From contig JAFABI010000103.1 of NCBI GenBank assembly GCA_023426125.1, positions 1 through 64,000 of the forward strand: a stretch of DNA of 64,000 nt, given 5' to 3'. Positions 17,101-26,689 of this stretch are shown piece by piece. Under the pieces are notes generated by a model. It had not been told where the DNA came from. It did not search any database and saw nothing but the letters and a program-made list of their open reading frames with translations. The stretch's first letter is position 1. Every line of letters begins with the position of its first letter. The stretch is from Bacillota bacterium (GTDB lineage Bacteria; Bacillota; Clostridia; Acetivibrionales; DTU013). The position numbers and the translations under genes are program-made.

Positions 17101-18563
17101 ACTGCAATCTCCTTCCACCTGCCCCGTTTGAAGCGAACGAAGTACATGATGGAGCGGATGAAAAAATCGGCGCACAAAGCGATCCATACGCCGTTGATTC
17201 CCAGATGGAAGGCAAGATTCAGGCCGATGGTCACCATGATACGGAAGATCCAAATACCGATAAAGCTGGTAATCATCACGTAGGTTATATCCCCTGCGCC
17301 CCTGAGAGCCCCGGAGATCACCACCACAACGGCAAGGAAAGGCTGTGAAAGGCTGAAAATCCTTATTGCAGCCGCTCCTGTGCCGATGACGTCGGGATCG
17401 CTGTTGTAGATGGAAATCAACTTATCCGGAAAAATGAATATGACGGCCGTCAGCAGAACAATCACCGCGACCCCTATCTTTAAAGCGCTCCAGCCGCACT
17501 TTTCGGCAATGTGCGGTTTTTTTGCGCCAAGGCTTTGCCCTACCAGTGTCGTCGCTCCCATGCCAAAGCCCCAAATCGGGATATAGCTGATGGAGTTGAC
17601 GGACATGCAGATCTGATACACTGCAATGGCAATGGTACCCATGCCGGAGATGATCACCTGGAGGACCAGAAAACCTCCCTGCATGACAATCTGCTCCATA
17701 GCGGCCGGAATACCTACCTTGAGCACCCTTTTCATGAGCTCGGGGTCAAAGCGGAAGTTTTTAAACAGGTCTGTCTTAATGGGATTTCCCCGTCTGTAAA
17801 GCATAGCGAAGCTCAGTATACCGCCTACGGCGCGTGATATTGCAACAGCCCAGCCGGCTCCTGCAATACCGCCGCCGTTAATATGAAGGAAAGGAAGCTT
17901 TATCCCGAAAATTAAAATAATCCCCAGAATAACATTGAGTACATTTACAATATTAGCGATGAGCATAGGCGTCACCGTATCGCCGGCTCCCCGAAGACAG
18001 CCGCTTATAAGGATATTGACAAGGGCTAAGGGAAAGGTGACCATTGTAATTTTAAAGTACAGTACCGCCATATTCACTACATCTGCTTCGGCACGGCCAA
18101 AGAGCAAACCGATCAAAGGGGCCGCACAAAAAAACAGAAGGACGGAAAGTAAAAGGGATGCAGCCGCACCGATCACCACAGACTGCTTCAAAGCCTGTTT
18201 GGCAGTACCCGTATCGTTCTCGCCCATCAGTCGTGCCACAAGGACTGTGCTGCCTGTGGAAAGGGCAACGAACATGACCATGACAAATCCTGCCAGAATG
18301 TTGACAAGCCCTACCGCCGAGATGGCTTCTTTGCTGATGCGCCCCACGAAAACCGTCGATACGACGCCCACAATCATAAAAAGCGTTTGCTCGGCAACTG
18401 CAGGCAGCGACAGCTGCAGGACCGCTTTTCGAATATTGCCTTCATCAATTGTAAATATGTATATGCCCCCCCAATGCCCATGCCACAGTGTGGCACACCT
18501 GAGCGTAAAAAAGTGTAGGGGCGCGCATTGCGCGTCCGCATTAACGCCGTTAATTACCGGCAA
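17097..18563 (-). CDS. MATE family efflux transporter
   Basis: About 450 residues of real MATE sequence with 12 predicted membrane helices in two MatE halves (FVGRISKEAISAVGLVNILAGF; GCLRGAGDTVTPMLIANIVN; GALRGAGDITYVMITSFIGIW). It exports drugs or metabolites using an ion gradient. The start is a problem: the frame opens at a TTG at 18563 with no ribosome binding site, the first 30 or so residues are translated repeat family A sequence, and no ATG, GTG or TTG lies near the expected N-terminus (around IDEGNIRKAVLQ). GGGGGG precedes possible ATA or ATT codons. The promoter or start may have been displaced by repeats. Confidence 0.85.
   Translation of the reverse strand: MPVINGVNADAQCAPLHFFTLRCATLWHGHWGGIYIFTIDEGNIRKAVLQLSLPAVAEQTLFMIVGVVSTVFVGRISKEAISAVGLVNILAGFVMVMFVALSTGSTVLVARLMGENDTGTAKQALKQSVVIGAAASLLLSVLLFFCAAPLIGLLFGRAEADVVNMAVLYFKITMVTFPLALVNILISGCLRGAGDTVTPMLIANIVNVLNVILGIILIFGIKLPFLHINGGGIAGAGWAVAISRAVGGILSFAMLYRRGNPIKTDLFKNFRFDPELMKRVLKVGIPAAMEQIVMQGGFLVLQVIISGMGTIAIAVYQICMSVNSISYIPIWGFGMGATTLVGQSLGAKKPHIAEKCGWSALKIGVAVIVLLTAVIFIFPDKLISIYNSDPDVIGTGAAAIRIFSLSQPFLAVVVVISGALRGAGDITYVMITSFIGIWIFRIMVTIGLNLAFHLGINGVWIALCADFFIRSIMYFVRFKRGRWKEIAV
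18514..18543 (-). repeat. Repeat family A, single arm, inverted
   Basis: GTAGGGGCGCGCATTGCGCG then TCCGCATTAA is the exact complement of the right arm of the other copies. It lies within the open frame leading into the MATE gene. Confidence 0.8.
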
Positions 18564-18564
18564 A

Positions 18565-18650
18565 AATATAACTTCCCGTATTCGTTTCTAAAATGCCGTT
18601 TATTGCAGGCGGCTTTTTAGAAAAACGGGAAGTCATATTTTCTCTGTTTC
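18565..18650 (-). repeat. Repeat family C copy, inverted
   Basis: AACTTCCCGT (18570-18579) pairs with ACGGGAAGT (18625-18633); the inner stem is TTCTAAAA / TTTTTAGAA. In the minus orientation it aligns with the copies at 10283 and 55206: arms and spacing are kept and the inner stem has changed with pairing preserved. It lies between the SIMPL gene (3' side) and the MATE gene (5' side). Confidence 0.75.
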
Positions 18651-18663
18651 CAAGAAAGCATCG

Positions 18664-19407
18664 CTACTTCACCGTTGTAAACGTACAGCTTACCACCGAC
18701 ATGATCTCTTTTTCAATGGAAGTTGTATCATTGATCCCATAATCGGAAACCTCGTTGGAATTGATGGGCGTTATCTGAAAAACCCCCATTTTCGCTGTTT
18801 TAAGTTCCCCCAGGGTTGACCCCGCGTTCTCTGCTATTTTCTGGGCTCTTTCTTTGGCATCCTTGGTCGCCAGCGCCAGCATGTCGATTTTCAAGTCCGC
18901 TATTTTGGTATAAAAATACATGGGAGGCATGGATTGAAACTGGACCCCGTCCTGAATCAATTTTGTGGACTCCCTGGAAATTTTGGTTATCCTGTCGATA
19001 TCTCCGGAACGCAGTTCAACGTCCTGGTAGAGCTTGTAGCTTTCGACATTGCTGGACATGTATCCGTTGGGCGATATGGCATAATTCACCTGTGTGTTGA
19101 CCGAGGATATGGTATAATCACTCTCTGTGATTCCTTCGTGGATTAAATAAGCTTTTACCTTGTCCAGATCAGCCTGGAGCTTTGCGTAAGCCTCTGACAA
19201 ATTGGCAGACTGCCGGCTGAAAGTACCTTTCCAAGTTACGTAATCGGATTTAATCTGCTTTTTTGCGGATCCGGTTACCGTAATTGTGCTGGCCTGAGTT
19301 CTGGTTTTCATGTAACCGTATGTAACAACCGAAGCTGAAGCAAAGAGTCCTATTGCACAAATTAATGCAGTGACCCAAACAAACCGGGTCTTAAGCTGTC
19401 CATTCAT
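18664..19407 (-). CDS. SIMPL domain-containing exported protein
   Basis: 247 residues. N-terminal signal or anchor (FVWVTALICAIGLFASASVVTYG, about 9-31), then a SIMPL (DUF541) domain: ITVTGSAKKQIKSDYVTWKGTF, the central YKLYQDVELRSGDIDRITKIS and the ATKDAKERAQKIAENAGSTLGELKTAKMG signature. Proteins of this family are extracytoplasmic and of poorly known role, linked to oxidative stress in some bacteria. It stands alone. Confidence 0.85.
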   Translation of the reverse strand: MNGQLKTRFVWVTALICAIGLFASASVVTYGYMKTRTQASTITVTGSAKKQIKSDYVTWKGTFSRQSANLSEAYAKLQADLDKVKAYLIHEGITESDYTISSVNTQVNYAISPNGYMSSNVESYKLYQDVELRSGDIDRITKISRESTKLIQDGVQFQSMPPMYFYTKIADLKIDMLALATKDAKERAQKIAENAGSTLGELKTAKMGVFQITPINSNEVSDYGINDTTSIEKEIMSVVSCTFTTVK

Positions 19408-19511
19408 ACACCCGCCCCCTACAAATCAGTTATACTCCATTATACCACAGGGTGACTTACAGCCGCAAGCAAAGCATTCGAAACACAGGGGGGACGGTTC
19501 TCGCGTGTCAT

Positions 19512-19577
19512 AGAATGCAGCAGTGGCAAGTCGAACGTAAGGAGTGGCTGCCCACAGCCACCCCTCCCACGCATTCT
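19512..19577. repeat. Palindromic element after leuS
   Basis: AGAATGC (19512-19518) and GCATTCT (19571-19577) enclose an inner hairpin GTGGCTG / CAGCCAC (19544-19560). It begins three bases after the leuS stop codon on the minus strand. There is no clear T-run, so it may be a repeat element that also stalls transcription. GGGGGACGGTTCT just outside is a motif common near such elements. Confidence 0.5.
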
Positions 19578-19579
19578 TT

Positions 19580-22021
19580 TTATTTCACTACGATATTGAC
19601 CAGTTTGCCGGGGACGGCAATCACCTTCACTACTGTTTTCCCTTCAATCAGCGCCTTTACCTTGTCGTCCTTCATGGAGGCTTCTTCTGTCTGTTCCCTG
19701 CCCAGTCCCGACGGCAGCATGATTTTGTCCTTCACCTTGCCGTTCAATTGCACTGCGATTTCAACTTCATCCCTTACAAGGGCTTTGGGATCCCATTCCG
19801 GCCATTTTTGATTGAAAATGGAATACTCCATGCCCAGCGTTTGCCACATCTCCTCTGCAAAGTGGGGAGCAAAAGGCGCCATAAGCTTGACCAGATCCTT
19901 TATCGTGTCAAGATACAGCCCCATATCCTTGTCAGCTGCCGACGAATCATATTTATACAATGCATTGATTAATTCCATAAGCCTTGCAATCGAGGTGTTG
20001 AACTGGAACTTTTCAGCATCTTCGGTGACGCCTTTGATGGATGCATTCCGAATGAAATTCAATTCCTTTTCTTCCCCACCCGTTTTCCCGCCGCCTGACT
20101 TCCCTTCTGCGACGGCTGAATTCACCAGCCTTTCCACTCTGCTGATAAACCTGGAAATCGCCTTTATCCCATCGTCGCTCCATGGTCCGCCTTCCGTATA
20201 GGCAAACCCGAAACCCAGATACATTCTGAAGACATCCGAGCCGTTTTCATTGATATAGTCGTCGGGCGATATGGTATTTCCTTTCGACTTGCTCATCCGG
20301 TTGCCATCGGGGCCCAGAATGGTACCCTGGTGTACAAGTGATAAAAATGGTTCGTCAAAATGCAGATAGCCCATATCACGCAAAGCCTTCGTGAAAAATC
20401 TGGCGTAGAGCAGATGCATGGCGGCGTGTTCCGCACCGCCCACATACTTGTCTACAGGCAGCATCTTGTCGATCCAGGCCGTATCAAATACCTTTTCACT
20501 GTTCCTGTTGTCGGGATAGCGCAAATAATAGAAGGACGAACACACGAAGGTGTCCAGGGTATCCGGGTCACGCCTGGCCGGGCCTCCGCATTTGGGGCAG
20601 GTAGTATTGATATATTCTTCACATTTGGCCAGGGGTGACTCTCCATCCGGCGTAAACTGCACATTATAGGGCAGTTCAACGGGTAAATCCTTTTCCGGCA
20701 CCGGTACGGCGCCACAATTTCCGCAATGGATGATGGGAATGGGAGACCCCCAGTAACGCTGCCTGGATACCAGCCAGTCCCGTAAGCGGTAATTGATTTT
20801 GAATTCGGCCTTTCCCTGGGACTGAAGCTTTTGCGTAATCCCCTTTTTCGCTCCCTCCGATTTCATGCCGTTAAATTCCGCGCTGTTTACCACGATCCCG
20901 TAATCTGAAAACGGCAGTGCATCGTCAGCGCCGTCCTGGGATTTTATAACACGGATAATAGGGAGGTTGAATTTCATTGCAAACTCATAATCCCGCTCGT
21001 CATGCGCAGGAACTGCCATGATGCAGCCGGTCCCATAACCGGAAAGCACATAATCGGCGATCCATATGGGTATTTTGTCGCCATTGATGGGATTGAGGGC
21101 GTAGGCCCCTGTGAAAACGCCGGTCTTCTCCCTTACGGTTGACATCCTTTCGATGTCCGTCTGCTTTTTCGCCGCTTCCCTATATTCCCCGACGCTTTTT
21201 TTGCAATCGGGAGCCGTTATTTTATCCACCAGCTCGCTTTCGGGGGCAAGGACGACATAGGTTGCTCCGTAAAGGGTATCCGGACGTGTTGTAAACACCT
21301 TGAATTCAATGTCGCTGTCCGCCACTTTAAAAATGATTTCGGCGCCCTCCGACCGTCCGATCCAGTTGTTCTGTATCTTCTTGGTTTTCTCCGGCCAGTC
21401 CAGGGCCGGCAGGCAATCCAGCAATTCCTGGGCGTATTCGGTTATTTTATAAAACCACTGCGTCAAATCCCGCTTGGTAACCTCATTCTTACACCTCTCA
21501 CAGGCGCCGTCGATGACCTGCTCATTTGCAAGCACCGTCTTACAGCTGGGGCACCAGTTGACAGGGGCTTTTTTCCTGTAGGCCAGGCCTTTTTCGAAAA
21601 GCTTCAGGAATATCCACTGGGTCCACTTGTAGTATTCCGGGCTGCAGGTAATGACTTCGTAATCCCAGTCAAAGGTAGCGCCCATTCTTTTCAGCTGGGT
21701 TTCCATGGTGGCAATGTTTTTATAGGTGGAGTCCTTGGGATGGACTCCGGTTTTTATGGCATAGTTTTCGGCAGGAAGCCCGAAAGCGTCAAAGCCCTGG
21801 GGATGGAACACATTAAAGCCCTGCATCCTTTTCATCCTGGCCCACGAATCCGTCAGTCCGTAATTATACCAGTGCCCCACATGCAGATTGGCCCCGGAAG
21901 GATAGGAAAACATCTCAAGGCAATAAAGCTTCTTATCTATTTTCTCAGGGTCGAATTTGTACAGCTTCGTTTCTTCCCACTTTTTCTGCCATTTCCTGTC
22001 TGTCTCCGTTGAGTACGCCAT
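19580..22021 (-). CDS. leuS: Leucyl-tRNA synthetase
   Basis: 813 residues from the ATG with AAAGGAG eight bases upstream (giving MAYSTETDRKWQKKW). Class Ia synthetase charging tRNA-Leu. Motifs: HVGH in SGANLHVGHWYNYG (about 45-50), zinc-binding cysteines in NWCPSCKTVL and CERCKNEV, the CP1 editing domain with TTRPDTLYGATY, and the catalytic loop MSKSKGN (about 585). A T-box leader lies just upstream. Confidence 0.97.
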   Translation of the reverse strand: MAYSTETDRKWQKKWEETKLYKFDPEKIDKKLYCLEMFSYPSGANLHVGHWYNYGLTDSWARMKRMQGFNVFHPQGFDAFGLPAENYAIKTGVHPKDSTYKNIATMETQLKRMGATFDWDYEVITCSPEYYKWTQWIFLKLFEKGLAYRKKAPVNWCPSCKTVLANEQVIDGACERCKNEVTKRDLTQWFYKITEYAQELLDCLPALDWPEKTKKIQNNWIGRSEGAEIIFKVADSDIEFKVFTTRPDTLYGATYVVLAPESELVDKITAPDCKKSVGEYREAAKKQTDIERMSTVREKTGVFTGAYALNPINGDKIPIWIADYVLSGYGTGCIMAVPAHDERDYEFAMKFNLPIIRVIKSQDGADDALPFSDYGIVVNSAEFNGMKSEGAKKGITQKLQSQGKAEFKINYRLRDWLVSRQRYWGSPIPIIHCGNCGAVPVPEKDLPVELPYNVQFTPDGESPLAKCEEYINTTCPKCGGPARRDPDTLDTFVCSSFYYLRYPDNRNSEKVFDTAWIDKMLPVDKYVGGAEHAAMHLLYARFFTKALRDMGYLHFDEPFLSLVHQGTILGPDGNRMSKSKGNTISPDDYINENGSDVFRMYLGFGFAYTEGGPWSDDGIKAISRFISRVERLVNSAVAEGKSGGGKTGGEEKELNFIRNASIKGVTEDAEKFQFNTSIARLMELINALYKYDSSAADKDMGLYLDTIKDLVKLMAPFAPHFAEEMWQTLGMEYSIFNQKWPEWDPKALVRDEVEIAVQLNGKVKDKIMLPSGLGREQTEEASMKDDKVKALIEGKTVVKVIAVPGKLVNIVVK

Positions 22022-22049
22022 GCTAAAGACTCCTTTCAAATTTTGAGGT

Positions 22050-22275
22050 TTAAAAATAAAAAAACCCTTCGCCCGTTTAGAGGCGAAAGGTCCGCGGTAC
22101 CACTCTAATTAGCAGCTTTAGGCTGCTCACTTTACAATTTAACGGATACCCGGGCAGTTTACCCTTAACGGCACCTGCCAGCTCAAGGATGAGTTCAACT
22201 TAAGGCTTCCGCTGTCTCGCACCTCCCGACAGCTCTCTGTACCTCCACCTGCAGTTTACTTGTTCCCGTCAACGC
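22050..22275 (-). ncRNA. T-box leader of leuS
   Basis: On the minus strand: an AAGTA stem I bulge, AGAGAGCTG, GGAGGTGCGAGACAGC, then GAA-CTC-ATCCTTGAG, where CTC (22193-22191) is the specifier for leucine. The T-box core AGAGTGGTACCGCGG is at 22106-22092. The leader terminator CTTTCGCC / GGCGAAGGG (22089-22065), followed by TTTTTTTAT, ends before the leuS ribosome binding site. Confidence 0.95.
22062..22090 (-). terminator. T-box regulated terminator of leuS
   Basis: CCTTTCGCC (22090-22082) pairs with GGCGAAGGG (22073-22065) on the minus strand, followed by seven T residues. The 5' arm directly follows the T-box core. Confidence 0.9.
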
Positions 22276-22350
22276 TTTTGCACATTATTAAATTACGTGC
22301 TATTTTATCAGATAATAAAGCAAAAATCAATTACGGATTTTGCTTCCGGA

Positions 22351-22710
22351 TCATTTCAAATCCTGCTTTCCGCCTACCAGCCTGCTTTTTCCGTCGGACC
22401 AGAGCCGTTCCAGGTTGTAAAAGCTTCTGTCCTCTTCGTGGAAAATGTGGACAACGATCTCGCCAAAGTCCATCAATATCCATCTTGCGCTGCCGTAGCC
22501 CTCCTTATGGTTGTGCCTGTAGCCGGCTTCAGCCATTTTCAGCTCCAATTCGTCGGCCAGGGTCTTTATATGGGTTATGGAAGTGCCATTGCATATCACA
22601 AAGAAGTCCGCCAGGGTTGAAACCTGTGAAATGTCGATCACTTCGATGTCCCTGGCCTTTTTATCCTCTAAAACGCCAACTGCCTTTTCCAACATTGTAT
22701 TGGATCTCAA
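22351..22710 (-). CDS. rsfS: Ribosomal silencing factor RsfS
   Basis: 119 residues, family DUF143/Iojap. It binds ribosomal protein L14 and blocks subunit joining when nutrients are short. Visible: DIEVIDISQVSTLADFFVIC, the HIKTLADELELKMAEAG helix, and GSARWILMDFGEIVVHIFHEEDRSFYNLERLW. The start is a TTG six bases after GGGAGGT. In many Firmicutes it lies just upstream of leuS, as here (about 75 bases before the leader). Confidence 0.93.
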   Translation of the reverse strand: MRSNTMLEKAVGVLEDKKARDIEVIDISQVSTLADFFVICNGTSITHIKTLADELELKMAEAGYRHNHKEGYGSARWILMDFGEIVVHIFHEEDRSFYNLERLWSDGKSRLVGGKQDLK

Positions 22711-22864
22711 TCAAGTACCTCCCTCATTTGCTTACGCCGTCTTTTATTCTACGGCATATTAATTTATTATTATACCATTAAGCACTCTCGTATTCAATTC
22801 CGAATCCGGGAGGCTGGCTTTTTTTATTCTTGCCTTGCTTCGGGGGCAGAAAGAGACGGGTAAC

Positions 22865-23698
22865 TTAACCGTATCCGCGGTTTTTCTTACGCCATATGCC
22901 GGGCGCGGAACCCGTAATCTTCCTGAAAGCCTTGTAGAATAGCGACAGTTCGGAATATCCTATGCTGTTTGCAATATGGGAAAGGGTATAATCCGTGTTG
23001 GAAAGCAATTCCTTTGCATTGTCCACCCTTACCTTCTGCAAATACCGCCAGGGTGTCATCCCCGTATATTCTTTCATTTTCCTTGCAAGGTAATCCGCTG
23101 TAAAATGGAACTGTTCGGAAAGCTCCTTGCAAGTAACAGCCGTAGCATAGTTCTTATCAAGATACTCCATTATCCGGAAAACAAGCTCCTGCATAGGATC
23201 CTTCGGCGTACTTGCGGTATTCGTAAGATGATTGAGTATATTCAGAAAAGCCGCCTGCTTTCCTACGATATCATGAGGGCACCTTTTGGACAGGTTATCC
23301 AACCGATCAAACAGAGTCCTGTAATATTGCGGTTCAAAGACTCCCCGGATGGGTAAAATGAGTTTTTTAACCTCAGGAGCCTCAAAACTGTTTTTCAGGA
23401 CGTACTCATCCGCAGAGCAAATCTGCCCCGAGGCACTGAAATGAATATAAAAATATTCCGGTGCAGGGCTGCCCTTTCTGCCTTCTTGCTCCAGTCCGGG
23501 TATCTGCAAATACCATTCTCCCGGATTTACAGACACAGTTTTTCCGTCTTCATGGAAATACAGGGTATTCTCCAGCATGAAGATAAGCACAAAATCCTTG
23601 CATATCCGTTTTACGTGCTTCTCCCCACGGTTGAAACAACGGTAGCTTTCCGTAATAAAATCAGGCCATGGCGGGATATTGAACATAAACGCTTCCAT
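22865..23698 (-). CDS. AraC-family transcriptional regulator
   Basis: 277 residues from the ATG preceded by GGAGCAGG; the frame is open to 23782. An N-terminal cupin-like sensing domain (VNPGEWYLQIPGLEQEG) is followed by two AraC helix-turn-helices at the C-terminus (TCKELSEQFHFTADYLARKMKEYTG and LSHIANSIGYSELSLFYKAFRKITG). It is divergent from the GH127 gene across about 150 bases and is the likely regulator of that gene. Confidence 0.88.
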   Translation of the reverse strand: MEAFMFNIPPWPDFITESYRCFNRGEKHVKRICKDFVLIFMLENTLYFHEDGKTVSVNPGEWYLQIPGLEQEGRKGSPAPEYFYIHFSASGQICSADEYVLKNSFEAPEVKKLILPIRGVFEPQYYRTLFDRLDNLSKRCPHDIVGKQAAFLNILNHLTNTASTPKDPMQELVFRIMEYLDKNYATAVTCKELSEQFHFTADYLARKMKEYTGMTPWRYLQKVRVDNAKELLSNTDYTLSHIANSIGYSELSLFYKAFRKITGSAPGIWRKKNRGYG

Positions 23699-23850
23699 AA
23701 TCCTGCTCCACATTGTTCGCTTTTTGCATAGTTTGTTAATCTTCTTGCAATAGTACAACACAATTATACCTGATAAAATCAAGTATGGATAGATACTCTT
23801 TCCGAATCATTGGTCTGTCCGGAATTTGAAATAACATGGAGGTATCCGCA

Positions 23851-25719
23851 ATGAAACCGCTTTTAAACAGGCCCTGTTTTACTCCTTTGAGCATGAAAGA
23901 AATCAAACCGGAGGGCTGGCTGCTGAACCAGCTGAAAATCCAGGCAAATGGCCTGTCCGGCAACCTGGACAGGTTTTGGAACGATATCAAAAACAGTCAA
24001 TGGACAGGCGGTCGGGCTGAAGGCTGGGAACGCGTTCCCTACTGGCTTGACGGCTTTATCCCTCTTGCATGGCTGTTAGATGATGAAGATATGAAATTGC
24101 GTGCAACGAAATATATCCACGACATTCTCGAACGCCAGCAGGAAGACGGCTGGATTTGTCCGGGGAATACCGCCGACCGTAATTCCTATGACATGTGGGC
24201 GTTATTCCTGATCCTGAAGGTCTTTGTGGTATACCATGACGCCACCGGAGATCCCCTGATCGAAGAAGCCGTACATAAGGCATTGTTGTCACTGGATAAG
24301 CACATCGATGTGAACACGATTTTTGACTGGGCGCATATGCGCTGGTTTGAATGCCTCATCCCCATTTGCTGGCTTTATGAAAGGAGAGGCGGGGAATGGT
24401 TGATTCATCTTGCCACCAAGCTGCGCTGCCAGGGTTTTGACTGGCAATCGTTTTTCAAAAACTGGCCCTATGAAAAGCCGGATGCCAAGGGGCGCTGGAG
24501 TCAAATGAGCCATGTGGTGAACAATGCGATGATGCTTAAATCAGGTGCTTTGATCTGGCGGCTGATGGGTTCCCAAGAGGACCTGCATAGTGCGGAAAGC
24601 ATGATCCGTCTGCTTGAAACGTATCACGGGACAGTTACCGGCGTATTCACCGGAGATGAGTGCCTGAACGGCACAAGTCCGGTGCAGGGTACCGAATTAT
24701 GCTCTGTGGCCGAGTACATGTATTCTCTGGAGATTCTGACATCCGTCACTGGTCGCGCGCATTGGGGAGACCGTCTGGAAAAAGCCGCTTACAATGCATT
24801 GCCGGCCACGTTCAGCCCTGATATGTGGACGCATCAGTATGACCAGCAGGTCAACCAGGTCGAGTGCAGTTACCAGGAGCACCCTGTTTTCGGCACCAAT
24901 TCGGGCTATTCGCACACCTTCGGCCTTGAGCCCAACTTTGGATGCTGCACTGCAAACTTAAGCCAGCCATGGCCAAAGTTTGCCCTTTCCACCTTCCTGC
25001 GCAGCGAAGATGGCCTGGTTGCCGCCGCTTATGCCCCATGCACGGTCAATACGGTAATTCATGATACCGATGTGTCCGTCACTCTCAAAACGGAATATCC
25101 CTTCCGTGAAACCCTGGAATTCGAAGTGAAAGCCGGCAGGGAAACCGGCTTCGCCCTGCATATCAGAATCCCGGCCTGGGCGAAAGACGCTGAAATAAAA
25201 ATAGGCAATACCATCATTTCTCCAACTCCCGGAGAATTCCATAAGCTTGAACGGAAATGGTCGGGCATTACAAGGTTTACCCTTTATCTGCCTATGAAAC
25301 CGCAGCTTGTGTCACGTCCCAACCATTTATATGCATTAATACGAGGACCTCTGGTGTATTCCCTTGCCATCGGTGAACGCTGGGTCCGGTTCAATGAAAA
25401 TATTCCGGGCCATGAGCCCCCTCATTGCGACTACGAAATATATCCGACAACGCCCTGGAATTACGGTTTCAATATTGATGCAGCCAATCCGGGAAAAGAC
25501 ATTGCTTTTGAAGAGCGGCCGATGGGAGATTGTCCTTTCTCTCCGGACGGTTCGCCAATCATTGCATGGGTACCGGGTAAAAAAGTAGATTGGAGCATGG
25601 AAAACAGGTCCGCTGCTCCAAAACCAAACATGTCCTGGATAGCAGATGAAAAGGAAACGCTTCGTATGATACCTTATGGCTGCACAAATCTTCGTTTAAC
25701 GGAGATGCCTGTTGTGTAA
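23851..25719 (+). CDS. GH127 family (DUF1680) glycoside hydrolase, probable beta-L-arabinofuranosidase
   Basis: 622 residues from the ATG after GGAGGTATCCGCA. An alpha/alpha barrel domain (about 1-400) is followed by beta-sandwich domains. VECSYQEH and FGCCTANLSQ provide Cys and Glu residues like those that bind zinc and act in catalysis in the Bifidobacterium HypBA1 enzyme. No signal peptide is seen, so it acts in the cytoplasm on imported oligosaccharides, perhaps arabinose-containing ones. Related families GH142/GH146 cannot be excluded. Confidence 0.85.
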   Translation: MKPLLNRPCFTPLSMKEIKPEGWLLNQLKIQANGLSGNLDRFWNDIKNSQWTGGRAEGWERVPYWLDGFIPLAWLLDDEDMKLRATKYIHDILERQQEDGWICPGNTADRNSYDMWALFLILKVFVVYHDATGDPLIEEAVHKALLSLDKHIDVNTIFDWAHMRWFECLIPICWLYERRGGEWLIHLATKLRCQGFDWQSFFKNWPYEKPDAKGRWSQMSHVVNNAMMLKSGALIWRLMGSQEDLHSAESMIRLLETYHGTVTGVFTGDECLNGTSPVQGTELCSVAEYMYSLEILTSVTGRAHWGDRLEKAAYNALPATFSPDMWTHQYDQQVNQVECSYQEHPVFGTNSGYSHTFGLEPNFGCCTANLSQPWPKFALSTFLRSEDGLVAAAYAPCTVNTVIHDTDVSVTLKTEYPFRETLEFEVKAGRETGFALHIRIPAWAKDAEIKIGNTIISPTPGEFHKLERKWSGITRFTLYLPMKPQLVSRPNHLYALIRGPLVYSLAIGERWVRFNENIPGHEPPHCDYEIYPTTPWNYGFNIDAANPGKDIAFEERPMGDCPFSPDGSPIIAWVPGKKVDWSMENRSAAPKPNMSWIADEKETLRMIPYGCTNLRLTEMPVV

Positions 25720-25794
25720 GGTTACGGAATTATGCCGCCATGGCCGCACTTGCATAGGATATCAGCACTGCGGCCTGGCACTGGCAAAGGGCTG

Positions 25795-26214
25795 TTATTG
25801 TTTCTCCTGCCGGGATGTTTTCCGGCTGCCGTCTTTCTTTATAAATAGCTCATATGCTCCCATCAGCAGCAGAAAAACTCCGAACCACTTTTTCAGATTG
25901 TTGCCGGGCATGGACATTGCCAGTTTGGAACCTGCGACTGCTCCGGCCAGTCCGAAAAGGATGATGGGGATGGCTATTTTAAAATCGATTCTCTTTTTTT
26001 TAATATGGACGATCAAAGCGATGACCGCAGTGGGTATGAAAAAAAGCAGATTTACGCTCTGGGCAACATGCTGCCCCGGATTTACCAGCAGCACCAGCGC
26101 CGGTATCAGTATCGTTCCCCCGCCGATACCCATTCCGCTGATCACCCCGGAAAAAAAGCCTGTTAAAAACAATAGTATCATTTCCCCGTTAAACAAACAC
26201 CGGCCACCTTTCAA
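25795..26214 (-). CDS. TauE/SafE family membrane protein, second half-size unit
   Basis: 139 residues (perhaps 128 from the internal ATG at 26181) with about four membrane helices and the TauE/SafE signature FFSGVISGMGIGGGTILIPALVLL. Full-size members have about 250 residues and two repeats. Here two half-size genes stand in tandem, 13 bases apart. The pair probably forms one anion (sulfite, sulfonate or similar) transporter as a heterodimer. No ribosome binding site is convincing for either possible start. Confidence 0.82.
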   Translation of the reverse strand: MKGGRCLFNGEMILLFLTGFFSGVISGMGIGGGTILIPALVLLVNPGQHVAQSVNLLFFIPTAVIALIVHIKKKRIDFKIAIPIILFGLAGAVAGSKLAMSMPGNNLKKWFGVFLLLMGAYELFIKKDGSRKTSRQEKQ

Positions 26215-26227
26215 ATTTAGCCCGAAC

Positions 26228-26602
26228 CTACAGCAGCATCCTGGCCCCCGCCAGGATCATAAAAATTCCGAATATTTTCCTCAAAAGGCTTGTAGGGCAT
26301 TTCCCGAGGAGCTTTGCTCCCACATATCCGCCCACAAGTCCACCTGCAATCACCTTGATGGATAGAGGCAAGTCTATATGGCTGCCGGTAATGTAAAAGA
26401 AAATACTCATCACTGTAAGAGGAAGAATGATTGAAATAGCCGTCGCATGGGCTTTATGTTCTTCTATCCCAAGAAACATTACCATTGCGGGCACGGCGAT
26501 CGTTCCGCCGCCTGAACCGAAAAGGCCGTTTGCAACGCCTGTAACCACTCCTATGGCGGCACATTTCAAATATTTGCTTATCAATGACGTCTTTTTTTTC
26601 AT
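26228..26602 (-). CDS. TauE/SafE family membrane protein, first half-size unit
   Basis: 124 residues, about four membrane helices. The signature AIGVVTGVANGLFGSGGGTIAVPAMVMFLG corresponds to the N-terminal repeat of TauE/SafE, and KAHATAISIILPLTVMS is also typical. It begins with a basic MKKKTSLISKYLK. First gene of the pair; translation may be coupled to the second unit. Divergent from the TetR-led operon. Confidence 0.85.
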   Translation of the reverse strand: MKKKTSLISKYLKCAAIGVVTGVANGLFGSGGGTIAVPAMVMFLGIEEHKAHATAISIILPLTVMSIFFYITGSHIDLPLSIKVIAGGLVGGYVGAKLLGKCPTSLLRKIFGIFMILAGARMLL

Positions 26603-26689
26603 TCATCACCTGTTAATTAAACCGACTATCCATATTGTCCGATATTATGTCCGTATTATTCACGCATGCCGTCAAATCCTAAAACATAC

